Counted from the stretch's first letter, positions 47,111 to 60,251 are shown. The stretch is 64,000 nt of DNA from Thuidium tamariscinum (GCA_947034885.2 OX344753.2:24754347-24818346), one strand, 5' to 3'. The notes: generated from the letters alone by a model not told the origin. A program made the numbers and translations.

Positions 47111-49637
47111 CCATGTATGAGACCATATTAGGAATGTGTGGAAAAATTTTCAAATGAATTGGAAGAATAGAAAATATTGAAAAAATCTTGCAATGTGAGA
47201 AGGTCTTCAAATTTGTATATTGACTAGATGAATTTGCAAGCATTGTGTAACTTCCAAAAATGAATATAACAGGGTGAAATTTTCATATTGACTAGATGAA
47301 TTTTCAAGAATTGTGTACCTTTCAAAAATTAATGTAACAAGGTAATTGCAAGATACACTTGTACTATTTTCCGTCACACATCACAGGTTGATTTGTTTTT
47401 TGGCTATAACTTTTGTGGTTTGGCTCCAAATGACTCAAGACAGATAGAAAAGGTACTCATGATTATGATAAACCTTATCTAATTTTTTTTCATAATTTTC
47501 AAAAATAGACCCCAATTGAATGTCACAATTGCCAATTTGGAGGTTTTTAGTACTATTTAGTATCCAAAAAAACAAATTTTGATGTGAAAGTTGGATGAGG
47601 TGGTCTTCTAGTAGACTTAGAGCTATTGGTAAAGGAGTTTCAAAATAATTAATTTTATATAGTGCGGAAGTGACGGAAGTCTACAAAGTCAACTTCTTTT
47701 TGTTGTATTTTGAAACATATAAAATGTTATTTTGGTGGGTTTTTTGGTGAATGACCATCTTTTTAAAATTGTTACAAATGTCTTGTTTTTATTTTTTTAT
47801 TTTCTTAATTTTACTATTTTAAACTAACTTAAACATCAAAGTACCTATTTTCTTGAGGTTTGGCACTTTTCAAGTTCTCCTACTTAGAAAATTTTCTATG
47901 CATTTCCTTACATTGGTACCTTCATCTTAAAGGTGTATATTTAAGTTTTGTTTTTTTAAACTTAAAATTAGTTTTCTAATTTTAAAGTGTTCTAGAAAAA
48001 TTCATGAGCATTGTTGTAAAACACAACAAATAGTATAGATGTTTTTTGCAATCACCAAATAGAAATCCAAACAATGAACATATTGGAATGTCATAGTTGT
48101 AGAATATGAATATTTTTTTAATAAATTTTAGTCTCTAAGAGAATTAATAATACCAAGTTTAATTTTTGAACCTAGTTAGTTTGTCCAAAATGGATTCTCC
48201 CTAGGTCCTTTCCATCCAAAGCCCCTTCCTCTATAAATCTTTGAAGGACCTTAAGCAAGCACTGCTGAGTAGCTATCATTGGCCTTGAATAGTGCCCTAT
48301 TTGTAGGCGTTGCTAAGCAACTATTGTTATTGGTTTTGTACAACAAAACAAGTGTTGATGCTATGAAGCAAGGCTTCATAACATAGTAGCTATCTCACAA
48401 GCATCCCCCCTCTTTGCATTCCTTTCCTTTCCACTTATATTCCTGTTTCCACCCTAACATTTCTATGCTCTATATTAGGTTTTCTTGTTGCATTTCAATC
48501 ACGCAACATTGGAAGTGTTGTCCAATGTTGTAGGCCTCATTTTGGAAAGCAAGAAGGTACATTGTCATTCCATTTATAGAACATGACTTGAGAATGGAAA
48601 TGGAAAATTTCTTGAAGTACTTTCTATGAAATATTGCTAAATCAGTTGTTTACATATGCAATACATTTGGCATGGCAACAAGTAATTTTTTTTAATCAAA
48701 TTTTGCATTTAGCACCACATTATGATATTAAAAAAAAATCTAGGCAGATGTGTAAATGTAGAAAATTTTAATTAACTTGTGTTTTTGCTCTCGTTTTTGT
48801 TGTTTTTGTTCTTTTGGGTGTAAATAGGAGACTCTAATTTAATTTTGGAATGTCAAATTGCTAAATAGTTGATCTTAATGTAAAAGAAAATTTCATCATA
48901 GATTTGAAAAGGATAAGTTGGCAAGATTAGAAGAGTGGCTATGTAACTTGGTGTCATAATTTAGAATCAAACAATGGACAAGTCATCTTTTATATTTTGG
49001 CTATTTAGGAATGTCAAGTTGTCTTTTTAGTTTTCGGTTCATATAAAAGCCTAATACTCAGATATGGCTCATTGACAATATTTACTTGTGTATTCATTCA
49101 ATCAAGTTTAAATATTCAAATTGTTGTGTTATTTAATTTTGCTATTGTGTGTGTATCAAATTGTTGGGCTTGAAGGTAGTTGGTGTTGTTGTAGGTTGAG
49201 AGTCAGGGACTCTAGTTGGTTTATCAAGTCATCATTTAAAACGTAGAGGCTATTAGCTATAGAATGAATGTAATGTTGGTTGTTGAAAGAGATGAATTTG
49301 TCTAATTGTTGTTGTAGTTGATTTTGGAGTCGTGAGAGAACTTTGTGGGCAAATTGTTGACTCTTGAATTGTCTTGAATAGGTTTTGGGATTCTTTGTTG
49401 TATATAGAATTGATTGAAGAAGGAAGAAAAAACAAAACCTTTAATTATGTTTATTTTGCATTATATTATTGTTTGTTTGTGGTTGATGTCTAGTTGTCAA
49501 TAATTGAATTACTCTTGGTTTATGCAGCTAATTGTATGTGGCAGTACAAATAGACTTAAGATATGAAGGTGGGGTTATTTTGAATTTAATTGCAGGCAAG
49601 TATTCCCAAACTAAGTATAATTTGAAAAGAAATTAGA
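47111..49637. other. AT-rich intergenic
   Basis: No gene seen. 47216-47260 and 47280-47325 are a short diverged direct repeat (TATTGACTAGATGAATTT.CAAG.ATTGTGTA). No long frame is present. Confidence 0.5.
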
Positions 49638-49976
49638 CATTAGAAGGGATTTGAGGGCAAGAGAAGTTTGTCTTAGGGTTGTTCTCCAACCTATTCTTGT
49701 GTTCTTAGAAAACTGTAAACCAACCCTATCGGCTGAATTTTTCATATTTTTGAAAAAAATTAATTAATTTTTTTCTTACAAAAATTCTAAAAAGTGAAAC
49801 AATTTCTTTTCCAAAATAATATTTACAAAGTAATTAAAAAAAATTAAAAATTTAAATTTTCTAATATGGCAGTCTCTAAACGATACCAAACTAATGTGGC
49901 ATGTTCCAATAATCCAAGAACTCAAAAACTTGCGGTCTCTTATTGCCTTCAAATCCCTTCTACTAAGTTGAGAAAA
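49638..49976. mobile_element. MITE, TTAGAWGAAATYTGAGG family
   Basis: 339 bp, from CATTAGAAGGGATTTGAGGG to GCCTTCAAATCCCTTCTACT (the inverted copy). The middle is A/T runs followed by ATATGGCAGTCTC and GGTCTCTTATTG, in the style of the 16.3-16.9 and 22 kb relatives. Confidence 0.75.
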
Positions 49977-51779
49977 TGGCTAGTTGCCCGATAAATTTAG
50001 AATTGTATTATAAAGTTGTTATTGCATTGCAATTGGTGATTGAATGAAGCAAAATTTATTGTGAAGCAAATTGACTAGAGTGAGTATTGTGAGGTATGTA
50101 TATGAACCTCTATTTCATCATTTGGAACTTGCTATTCTTTTTTTTCAATTTTTTACGAGATATAATGTAGAAAATAGTACAAAACCCCCCAAAGAGTATT
50201 AAATCAAAAGAGTGTAAAACCAAAATAATTGTGTTATATGCCAATATAGTATTTGCGGGAGTATTTGGTCATATTTTGAGTATTTTTATCCAATTAAGAT
50301 GCAATCCCACTTGTAAATAGGTTAAAAACCACCAAAATTCAAGTAATACCCACCTTCAGTAGAATTATTCAAAATAGCCGCATCTATTGCGCATATGATG
50401 AATTTAGCTAGAATAGGTTTGAAAGAAGTTGGTAAGAACCCTAGAGCCCAATTTCACATATAGGTTTCAAGTTCCCCAATTGATTCACTTTTTGTGGAAA
50501 ATCCAATTGTTAGCTTGCAGATTTGAAAACGTCACTGTGGATCGATGAAGGAAGTCTATGGTTAAAGGATGGTGTTCTATAATTACAATCACACTAAAAA
50601 TTCAATAGTGTAGTCGCTTTGCCAAGATTCTTTTTTGTGTGAAAGATTTTCTAGAACTTGATAACTAAAGGATGAGTGGGATTTTACTCTCTTTTGACAA
50701 TTGTATAGAATCCAAAAATGGGCTTATACATCTTTTGTCGGATTCCATGGGAGGTTCTACCAAAAAATTAGAAAGATTTGGATATTCAAAAGATGCCTTT
50801 TTAGATAGTCAACGACTTTATTTCCAATAGGAAATTTGTAGAATTATCTATGTTGTAGTAAATAATGCCCTTTAGCAATGCAATAAACCATGTAGTTTTT
50901 TTAGGATCAAAGTGCCTACACCGGCATCACTATGAGCCTTCATGGGTCTCATTTTACAGTCTTATGTTCTCTAATGCTCAATTTTCTTATAAAGATTCTT
51001 CTATTTTCTCAAGATGAATTTTCACAAACACTCATATATTTGTCTTCTACTATCTAAGAGCAATATGCAATCATTTGTATGTAAAAATAATTGACACCCA
51101 AAATCAACTATAAGATAGCCAAATACAACATATACAAATTGCAATCCCTAAATACAAAACTCACACAATTAAATTATAGAAAGAAAGATATAATTAAAAT
51201 TTTAATTATATATTGATTATACTTAGAAAATGCTGAAAAAATTATTGTTTTTGGAGGCTTTATGTAGCCCTCCCTTGAGAAAGTCACAAATCTTCCCATG
51301 GATTGCATCTCTTTATTTTATTTAATTATACTACTTTTATTTTATTCATATTTATTATTATTTTAAAAAATTCTACCCTAAACTAAATTTCTAAGAAAAA
51401 GAATAAATGTAATTCTAAACTAAAATTTTGCACTACACTATCCAAAAAAGATATAGACATTGGTTTTTTTCAACAAGTGAAAATTGAAGACCTCACATTT
51501 AGCAAATGAGTAGTGATCAATGCTCCTTAAAAATGCTCCCTAAGTCCCATGTTTTAGTATAAAGTGCTCCAAAATTCATAGTTCAACATTGATAGGAATG
51601 TAGCCAATCCTACCTATACCTCACGTTATACCTTCAAACATTTGGATTAAAATAATGTCATTTTGAACCTTAATCATGAACATTTTTTTTGACAAAAAAA
51701 TCATCTAAGATAGAGGGAGAATTTTTGTTACAATGCCATGATTGTAAAGACAATCCAAGTTACAAAATACTTTATCTTT
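49977..51779. other. AT-rich intergenic
   Basis: No gene or bounded element recognised. Confidence 0.5.
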
Positions 51780-52381
51780 TAAGAATGCAAAAATCCAAAC
51801 GTTGAACACAAATGATAAGTATGAGTAATTAGCCCTTGTCATTAACAATAGCGTTGGTTTGAAAATTTGGTTCAAAAATTGCATCAACTTTTCAAAAACT
51901 TAGTTAAGATAATTACACAATGATTGTGCATATAAGCACCAAAGTATACTTTGTCTGATTAAAAAGCATCAGACTTTGTTAGGGCATCAAAGCAATTCAA
52001 GAGAATCTTAGATTCTCTTAAGGTAGAGGCACCAATAGTTGCTCGTTTAAGCAATTTTGGAGAAAATTGTGAGCAAAATGAGGTCAAAATTTATTTTCCC
52101 ATAGAAGGAGATAGGAACTATGAAAATGGAAAAAATTTCCATATTTTATTTGCAAAATTATTGTGAATTTTGAAAGCCAAAAAGTACACTTCACACATAG
52201 CCAATGTTTAGAGTCTTCCAATTCCAATCATTTTAGAATTACTTTTCCATTCACTTCTCCCTACTTTCTTACTCACTACTTTGAGATATGTGGCATAACT
52301 TTATTAGTCCCAACCTTGAAAAAGACCAAAAGAACACATTTCAAGCTTTGGTTGGAAATCTTGTTCATCCTTGGTTGGAAT

Positions 52382-52611
52382 CACGGTTGCTAGTATGTGA
52401 GCATAGAAGTGTGAGCTTGTGAGCCTCAAAGATGATACACCTCTAGTATAGGTGCTTAAACTATAGAAACCTTCTATGATAAGAGTGTATTTATACTATA
52501 GGTACCTATATTATAGGCATTTTTACTATAAACACCTTCAAAGGTGGTAGTATATCTACTTATATACATATTAGAAGCTCACATGCTCACGCTCACACGC
52601 TAGCATCGTTG
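52382..52611. mobile_element. 230-bp MITE with 10-bp target duplication
   Basis: Inverted ends CACGGTTGCTAGTATGTGAGC (left, 21 bp) and its near-complement ending CTAGCATCGTTG. TGGTTGGAAT is directly repeated outside (52372-52381 and 52612-52621). Related DNA at 23.7 and 6.7 kb reads through this point uninterrupted, giving natural empty sites. A 9-11 bp duplication is the Mutator pattern. The termini match the 1.2-kb element at 37561-38759. Confidence 0.82.
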
Positions 52612-52872
52612 TGGTTGGAATTATTGCATTCATACTAGTTGGGTACTAGGCACGGTTGACAATTGGTGCCTCAACCTTAGTATGTATTTATGAGATAGGC
52701 TTGAATAAACTATAAAATTCTGAATTGCTAATTATGGATGTATCCAAAATCAACTCTAATCTCTCATGTCTTGAAGATGTACACTTTATGCTAGAATCTA
52801 CTTGGATTAGTTCTTGTAAAATATTTGATACATTCTATATTTCTATAGGTACACACACAATTTGTTCAGAAT

Positions 52873-53150
52873 AAGGTAGGTATACCCAAAAGTGCACCAT
52901 TTCTAAAAGGGCCATCTACAATCAATGTACATTTCCAAAATCAGTGATGTATATATGCAAGCTATAGATGACACTTTTAGAAACAAACTTTGATCTTTGA
53001 TAACTTTGCATGCGGTATCCAAATGCTCTATTTTTGGGTGTGTTGGAACGTGCTTTCACTTGCCAACAAGACTATATGAAAATCTGAACAGCCTAATAAC
53101 AATAACTAGGCACAGTATGAATAAGTGGCGCTTTTAGGTGTACCCACCTT
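52873..53150. mobile_element. MITE with GGTACACCCAAAAG termini, inverted copy
   Basis: 278 bp from AAGGTAGGTATACCCAAAAG to CTTTTAGGTGTACCCACCTT. It is the reverse-orientation counterpart of 15155-15428 and lies between the repeat block and the kinase gene's 3' flank in copy 2 only. Confidence 0.85.
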
Positions 53151-54355
53151 ATATGCAAGGTAGGCCACCTCTATTGTAAGTAGTTTCCTCACAAATTCTT
53201 CACAGCGCTTCCATATGTCACAAACAAACCAGCAAAGAGAAGACGGGGCACTTGGCTAACTCTCCAGATGACGCCAAAGAAATACTGTTGCTCATCACCT
53301 CAAACCAGGTCTTAGATTCATAAAATATTAAATATATGCTAATGCGAATTGAATAGAACATTAGATCAGTACTATGATTATGTAAATTAATGTACTATGA
53401 TTATGTCAAATCAATGTTGACTAAATGATGCTCCGTAGATTATTAGTTGCCAATGCCATTAACATGGGTAACACCGATTGAGTTACACTGATATGAACTC
53501 AAATATAACTGAACTTCAGTATCACAAGAACTCGATGCCAATAACCGAACCCTTTAACAATCCCAAGACCTTTTGTCAATCTGAAGATATTTTTCTTGCA
53601 TCTTTGTACAAACATATTACATTCCTTTCAAACTAAATATGCAGAAAGGCTTCTAAAATCATTTATCTGAAAGCACTACATTGCATAAATGAGGAGCTGC
53701 TTGGACAAAACAAGCACTCCTGTTCTACAGTATTCATCATCCAGAATGTGGACTTCGGGGCATCTAACAGTAAGACCTTTTTCAATCAAATGTTTCTTTG
53801 TTTACAGACCCTCTAAAACTTGACACGACGAGATCCCAAGAAATACAATTACCAAATGCTCTTGGTCGAAATTACGCTCCAATTTTGAGCCAGTGACATC
53901 CAGGCTAGATAGCTACTGGGGAAGGCTTTTCATTTCTACAAAAGTGCAACCACAACCAGCGATAAGGCTAGGCATACAACCAAAGGCTTAATATCAATAG
54001 GAGCGCAAAGAGGAACATGCCCATGAGTCCAAACTATAACCCACAAACATTAATGACAGAAGGCCATCAAACATGAATCTTGGGCAGGAATTCAAGTAAA
54101 ATGGTTCGTTGGTTGGAATATCAGTCCGTACCTTGTAGAATGAAGAGCTACCATACGAGTGGCTCTATTCTTGTTGTAGCTCGATTTTTGATACAGGGCC
54201 CATTCAAACTTCCTTCCCCATAGTCACCGCACATTCCTGCAGATGAAGCTGTCGATGACGATGCAAAGTTTCCACTCCAACGGTCCAGAGACAACAAAGG
54301 CTTTAGGGCCAGTCAGAGTTTGTCTCGTGAAGCAATACGCATGATGCAATGATCA
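53151..54355. other. 3' flank and probable 3' UTR of kinase gene copy 2
   Basis: Counterpart of 6.79-8.01 kb and similarly without a gene. Small indels separate the copies. Confidence 0.5.
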
Positions 54356-55501
54356 TCAAGGACCGTGTCCTTTGCCAAGAAGGCGTTCAACGCATTTCCA
54401 GAAGCTCCGGCTTCGATGAAGTCCATTCACCAAAGGCTGAGGCACCTCTCCGTGTACAAAGACGGCCTCAAGAAAACCGTGTGCGTCTCCAGATTTCATT
54501 TTATCACAGGCATCGAGATCCAACCTCGTAAAATAGTGTTCGGCGCACGCCTGAGCTCTCCCGAGGACGAACTCGGCGCTTGCTTCCGCAGGAACCGAAC
54601 GGAGATGTTCATGTTCCCTATACAAAATGGTGGCAGCGACTTGCAAACAAAATGGAAGAAATTTGGTTGCTTCCCGAGAATTTTCCCTAAGAACCTCAAC
54701 AAAACTATTTGGAATCTCCCAATACGAAATCAAAAAATTAAAAATTAAATCCTTACTCTGGTCCACTGAGAATTTCCTGCTTTTACTAGCAGTAAGACCA
54801 CGAATGACTATTCCATTTGGTCCCAGTTGCTCTCGTATATACCCAATGATCGTCGCTGCGTTCTTAATTTCAGCTTTTGTCTTAACCTCCCAACAAGTTG
54901 TCCAAAGCGTATCCTTCGTTTCAGCATCCTCCAAGTCAACTTTTAGGATCGAATCCTCCTCGGGTTGGCTATCGTCAAAGCGGAACCGCTCCTTATACTT
55001 CAGGATCCTCTCATACCCATCAGTTCTTGTCACTAGTATTTGTACTGGTACTCCATTAAGCTTCCTGGTGATATCCTTCCATTGCAAGGCATTCGGAAGC
55101 TCATCCAGCTTCTCGCAGACATACCACACCATATGTAACCTCCGGCTCCTATTTGGGAAAGGTGTTTGGTCGTCGTTGGGATGATTTAAGTCTTCCCTCC
55201 AAGCAGTCTTCAAGTTATCTTGGCGCCAGCGTTTGTTCCTCTCTTCCACAAAGCTCATAATGTCCGAGTAGTTTGTGTAGTCAGCTGTACTCCTCGCTGC
55301 AACTCGGTATAGACGCATAGGCGGCGAAATACTCACACTTTCTTTCAAGGGAATGGGACCTTCCGTATGGTGTCCTGAAGCCCCACATATCCACATGCAG
55401 GTCGCTTTCACTAACTTCGCATTCCCTAGTACAAAGATTCTTAAAGGTCGAACGCCAGGCTGGAAAGTTATTCCACCGATCTGCGCCAGAGCAATTGAAC
55501 A
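54356..55501 (-). other. Pseudo-GTPase exon of kinase gene copy 2
   Basis: 381 codons plus stop. The open frame runs 24 bases upstream of the splice acceptor, but from a GTG, so there is no independent start codon. The C-terminus GKGHGP is identical to copy 1. Confidence 0.7.
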
Positions 55502-57990
55502 CTGATTTAGCCGAAACTTAGCCACGTACAGTATCCGAAGAAATAACCTGGATTAGTAAAGTATACTTCGAGGACTAACACATGGGAAAGGTCATAATCT
55601 GTATTGAACAGTAAATTGTGTCCAGTTCTCGAGGGAAAATATTAATATCCATGACACTTTATTCAAAGCGAGTCCTACTAGAAAACACTCTCGGACGTTA
55701 TTGATTTAAAGACATTAGAGAAAATATGGACTCTCCACCTCTCCGGAGGGTCACCAAGGTTTGACAAACCAGTCTATATACACAGCCCTACGGAGCTACG
55801 GAAAGGGCAGAATCTTTGACAGAGCTGCTTGACAGAGGTGCGTCAGCTTGTGTGAATATCTTGGGTATGTATGAGTTTCTTGCCTTTTTTTAATTCCTGA
55901 TCTATCAATGAAGGGTAACTATTGCATGCTCCTCCATTTAACTAATGGTTCTTTGTGATTCAATGCACTGATAATTGCAAAACTGACATGAGCGACAATA
56001 GGGAAAAAAATTTGTGAAGGGGAAATAAATGTTATCTAAAGGGTCCCCTCCAGCACTTCTTAGCAGCCCTCCAGAGAGTCCATATTTTCTCTAATGAGTA
56101 AAACTAAGCACTATGTCCGGTATCTTTCTTGAGCCTCGAGGCTCATAGAGATAATCTAATCCATACCGCTCGCTCAAGCCAAAAAAGTAATGCGAGTTTA
56201 GGCATGATTGAAGAAATGTTGTCTTTCAGTTTTTGTAAGTGGATTATCCTATCACAACACTCAAATCCTCGAATAAACTTCATCGCTGCACGCGGCACGG
56301 AAGTACGTCTCTAAACAAAACACGGGAAGAAATTGCACTGACCTCCGGAGAACTTGTTCCAGCTTGATCTCCTTCGTGAGTACCACCTACATCAAGAAAT
56401 CTGTCAGCACTAGGCAGCAATCGTTTCTCAATAATGTCCCATCAACAAAGGAGCTGCGACTCTAAGTTGATGCGATTGATCCCTAAAAGTTCAAAGTCGA
56501 TGAGAACCCCACAGATCTCTCACGATACCAATTCATTTCATAGAAAATGCAAGACTCAGTGGAAGTTCGCATGAGATATACTCACTTGTGAGAAGCATGG
56601 CCTTTAATTTTCTCAGTTTCTCACAAATTGCAAAGAACGAAGCAGGGCGTTTGGAAGGCTCTGGATCCCAACACTCTTCGAGAAGAGAAGTTAACTCAGC
56701 AGGACAGTCTTCAGGCAATTTAGGTCTACCGCCTTTCTTTACGAACTCACGTATCTCAGAACCGAAAATTTCTTGGTAAGGCTCACAGCCAGTCAAGATG
56801 CAGCTGCAAGTTACAGCAAACGAGAACATGTCTGCCCTCAACGATTGCCCGTGGACCTTGTCTGCGCCAGGATCAAGAGCCAACTCCGGAGCTATGTACC
56901 TTGTAGTTCCAACATTCGGAGACAGATTCGAGGACTTTTCAATCGCTGCACGCACTTTTGCCAGCCCGAAGTCAGTCACTTGCAATTCCAACACTGAAAC
57001 GTCTTGTCCACTCACCAGCTTTACCAATATGTTCTCTGGTTTCATATCTCTGTGAGACACACGTTGAGTATCACTCAAGTACTCCATGCCTTCACATACT
57101 TGCAAGATCAGATCTACAGCTTCAAGACAAGGCAAAGGAGATCCTTTTGCTATTGACTTTAAATATTCTAGTAGATTCATTGAGAGCTTCTCCATCATAA
57201 GAAACTGCTTCCCATCTGGATTCTTGTGAAACAGTATCAAGTTCACAATATTTGGATGACAGCATTTCTCCAGAATAGCAACCTCCGTGTCCAGAGTTCC
57301 AAAGTTGGATAATGGAATTTTGAGGGCAAATTTGGTTTTCTTCCACATAAAATTGTAAACTTCACCATATCCACCCCCTCCAATACGTTCCCCTTTCCCT
57401 TCGACTGGAGGAACTCCAAGGGCGCCATCATCAACCACTGAGTTTGTCTCCTCCTCAAGCCGACGCAGGAGGGTCGCACAAATTTTTTGGTGATCGCCAG
57501 GCTTTAGAACATGTTTTCTGAGCACGTCTTTGAAATCGCTGAAGTCCTCCTCTACTATGATCCTCGTATCCTCTACAAGTAACCTGATCTTCTCCTTCCA
57601 ATGAAATTCTTCAAGCTTTTCAGAGGCCACTGGCGCACCTTCGGCATCTCTTACGAGTTTAATCAAGAAGATGCACCAATCCAACTCTACGTGGTACTTG
57701 ATGAACCTTTCTTTATGGGCCGAAACTTTGATGGCTGCTAAAACAAAATCACTTTCCCGCTTGTAGCAACAGTCATCTGCAAAGGTTTTCACTCTGAGTA
57801 CCAATCGGCAAAGCTCACGGAACACTTTGCTATACTGTGCTGGATATTTACGAGATGCTTTCTTCCCTATTTCCAATGTCTTCAATAACTTCTCTCGCAA
57901 TCGTAAGCATTGCCCTCGGTGAAGTTTGATCGATTCTGCAGCAGGAAATTTAGTTGTCAGAGCTCGCACCTTCCGCAGGTCCTCTGACAT
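54356..57990 (-). CDS. Protein kinase fused to degenerate P-loop GTPase-like module, copy 2
   Basis: Paralogue of 8013-11315 with the same structure: exon 1 57990-56586, micro-exon 56386-56343, exon 3 55501-54356. The start is the ATG at 57990, because the upstream in-frame codon at 58008 is TTG here; that gives 864 codons. In numbering from 58008 the kinase has GGGGYG 210-215, Lys230, Glu242, HRDMKPEN from 319, DFG 346-348 and APE 373-375, all intact. The GTPase-like exon has LGNAKLVKAT (the Walker A lysine is kept although Gly is Val), a WYVCE strand, and ILVTRTD, close to a TKxD guanine motif. It is therefore less decayed than copy 1 at both sites. Intron 1 is 199 nt as in copy 1. Intron 2 is 841 nt because of a 384-bp MITE. 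The open frames, phases and splice sites of both copies support each other. Confidence 0.8.
55713..56096. mobile_element. 384-bp MITE in intron 2 of kinase gene copy 2
   Basis: Perfect 23-bp inverted ends (left 55713-55735 beginning CATTAGAGAAAATATGG; right 56074-56096 ending TATTTTCTCTAATG). Copy 1 at about 9384-9372 has the uninterrupted sequence TAAAGAGTAAAAC. The target duplication is either GA, or TA inside the palindromic CATTAATG if a small deletion occurred in copy 1. The interior is non-coding. Confidence 0.88.
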
Positions 57991-60050
57991 GTTCGCCAAT
58001 TTCGACAATCCAATCTTTCTTGCTCATCATGAGACCGAAACGTCGAAAGCCTTTCAGGATGGCAGAAGAATCTTCCTACAGCATGGTGGAAAAGGAGATG
58101 GAGGCAGCCGAAGATGGTGGCGCAACTTTTTCTTCCCAATCGAACAACGCCACCAAGTAACGAATCCGTACTCGTAGGTCTTTCCTTTCCTCAGACCTAA
58201 ATATATCATTGTCTTCCTCCAGCACAATGATATCCTAAACGTGAGCTACACTGCCATTTCACTGCAACACGACAGAGCATCTCTCAGGTGACAGCAAGAA
58301 TATGCATTTCTCAATCCTGGATTTTTTAAATAACAAAGAATTCAGCCCGGGACATATATCGCCAAGCTGGCTAGGCTCTAGAACTCACTCCACTGGTGAC
58401 TGATGTTTTCGTCAGAACGTTACGCACAGATAAACAGTAGCCTAGCATTCTCAGTGGTCGTTTACTACATCCAAACCCATAGGACGGCAAGAATATTAGG
58501 GACTAAGAAACGTGAAATAAAGCCTCACGATGAGAAATAACGTAAGAGTGGCGGGAGGTTATTTCCATAACAAGGCTCTACTGCTAGTAGAACCCTCTTC
58601 CCAAACAGGGAGAAATTCACGGTGGGAAAACAGAATTACACTACAAAGAGGATCGAAAGAATGAAGCTCTCGCATGCAATGCACAACGGATTCACGAAGG
58701 CAAAGACATCGACCATTCTAGTTCTTTAGAGAATGGGCGTCAAAAAATGAAAAGAGAGCACTTAGTTCATCAGGAAGGGGACTAAAAATTGAAGTCACCC
58801 TGTTGCGCGTTGCGTTTATTGTCGGTAAGGCCGACAAACTGCGATAATGGGCCCAGGCTCACCAAATCCAGACCCTAAATTCCTGCCCTGGAGATCTTTA
58901 ACCACATCGTACGGAACGAGTATGGTCTCCCCAAGTGCAACCTAGGAGTCTGGCACAAACCCGCCCCTTGGCCCCAGCTGGCTGGCGCTTCAAATTCACT
59001 GATCACCACGGGTAATCGGTAATGTTCAATTGCCAAGAAAGAAATGCAAAAGAGTTTCTTCCTTGAAAACCTAAGACACATCTAGATTCAAGTTTCGTAC
59101 ACTTGCACAAATCTTTCCCATTCCAAAAAATTCTGGCCAATTTAATTGAAATTCCTCCACAATCTTAACGCACACAAACGATCCTGATCGCACAGTCGCA
59201 CACAAACCTAGCGCCACAAAGGCGGTGTCATACATCAATCTATCAAAAGAACAAGAGACTTAAAATAACCACAAATTCGATCGAAGGGCCAAGCAAGTAA
59301 AAAAAATCGCGGATTACCATCGCTATTCCAAGCTAACCTCCGAAACACGAAACTACAATCACGAAGATCCACTAACAAGTACTCCAGAGGCCCTCAACAT
59401 CATGACGACCAGAGCTAAAGCTATCGAAAGACATTCCTCCTGGAACAAGCAGAGCATCAAAGATATGATACACAAGCCAAACATAAGGCGTGCAAGCGGC
59501 TATCTGAAAAGTTTCGAGAACCAAAACAGCTCTAAGTCACAAAATTTGCACAAATTTTCAAAACTTTCAGCGCTAAATTATCGGAGTTTTGTACCTGGTT
59601 GAAGAAAAGCATCAATGACACAGTCCACCGCCGGTAGGTTTGATCGAGCCAACCTCCGAAACAAATCTTAACATCCTCAACGAAATGTGAACACCGACCT
59701 ACGACATGTCCGAATCTGAGCAAGAGCAAAGTCGGCACGGGCTCACCTGTTACTCTCGAGCTTTGCAACACCCCCCGCGGCGAGAGTACGGAAGCACGGC
59801 GCTTGCCATGGGTTGACACACAGCAAGCACCCTGTCGCAAGCTACCTTGCAAACTGCACCCCGAGTTCGAGCTCTTCACCGCAAAAATCGTGCTTCCAGT
59901 CCTTAGCTTCTCGCATCTCGCAAGGACTGGTACACGAGGTCCCGTTCAGTTGCAGGGTAGGTCCTTAACTACGCCGTGTTACCCGTGTAAGACCCTCGAG
60001 CCGGTGTCGGTATCTCACCCTATACTTTCCCTGCAGCAATGCTGCTGCAA
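57991..60050 (-). promoter_or_regulatory. Probable 5' UTR with intron, kinase gene copy 2
   Basis: Counterpart of 11.32-14.64 kb. The conserved donor CAG|GTGAGC (exon end 59747) and acceptor CTGTAG before 58075 would give a 5' UTR intron of about 1.67 kb. It is shorter than in copy 1 because two blocks are missing. No coding frame is supported. Confidence 0.4.
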
Positions 60051-60251
60051 CCTCGCAGTACTACCCACCCGTTCGTGAGGACGACGGAGGGATCTTCTCT
60101 CACGGGCTCCGACGCTCCGTCACGGGCCCTTCCTTGGTGTTGACCAAAAGGAACACGTGTATTTCGGTCAAAAGCATGGGCGCCACAGTCCGGTGAGTTA
60201 TGTAAAAATTTCGGAGAATTTTTTAGCTTCTAGATTGAAGAAGGCAATAAT

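Larger units (their letters stand above)
51780..60140. repeat. Segmental duplication, copy 2
   Basis: Direct repeat of 5.93-14.8 kb with the gene in the same orientation, about 46 kb away. It differs from copy 1 by insertions at 52382-52611, 52873-53150 and 55713-56096. It also lacks the stretches corresponding to 11.99-12.29 and 12.44-13.32 kb. Matching ends near GGATCTTCTCTC (14763 and 60090). Confidence 0.9.

Noticed and set aside
54365-55184. Plus-strand frames of 127 and 185 codons
   Set aside because: They are the antisense shadow of the pseudo-GTPase exon; the minus frame has the conserved motifs.
57990-58008. Kinase copy 2 starting at 58008
   Set aside because: The codon at 58008 is TTG; the first in-frame ATG is 57990, which matches the conserved second Met of copy 1.
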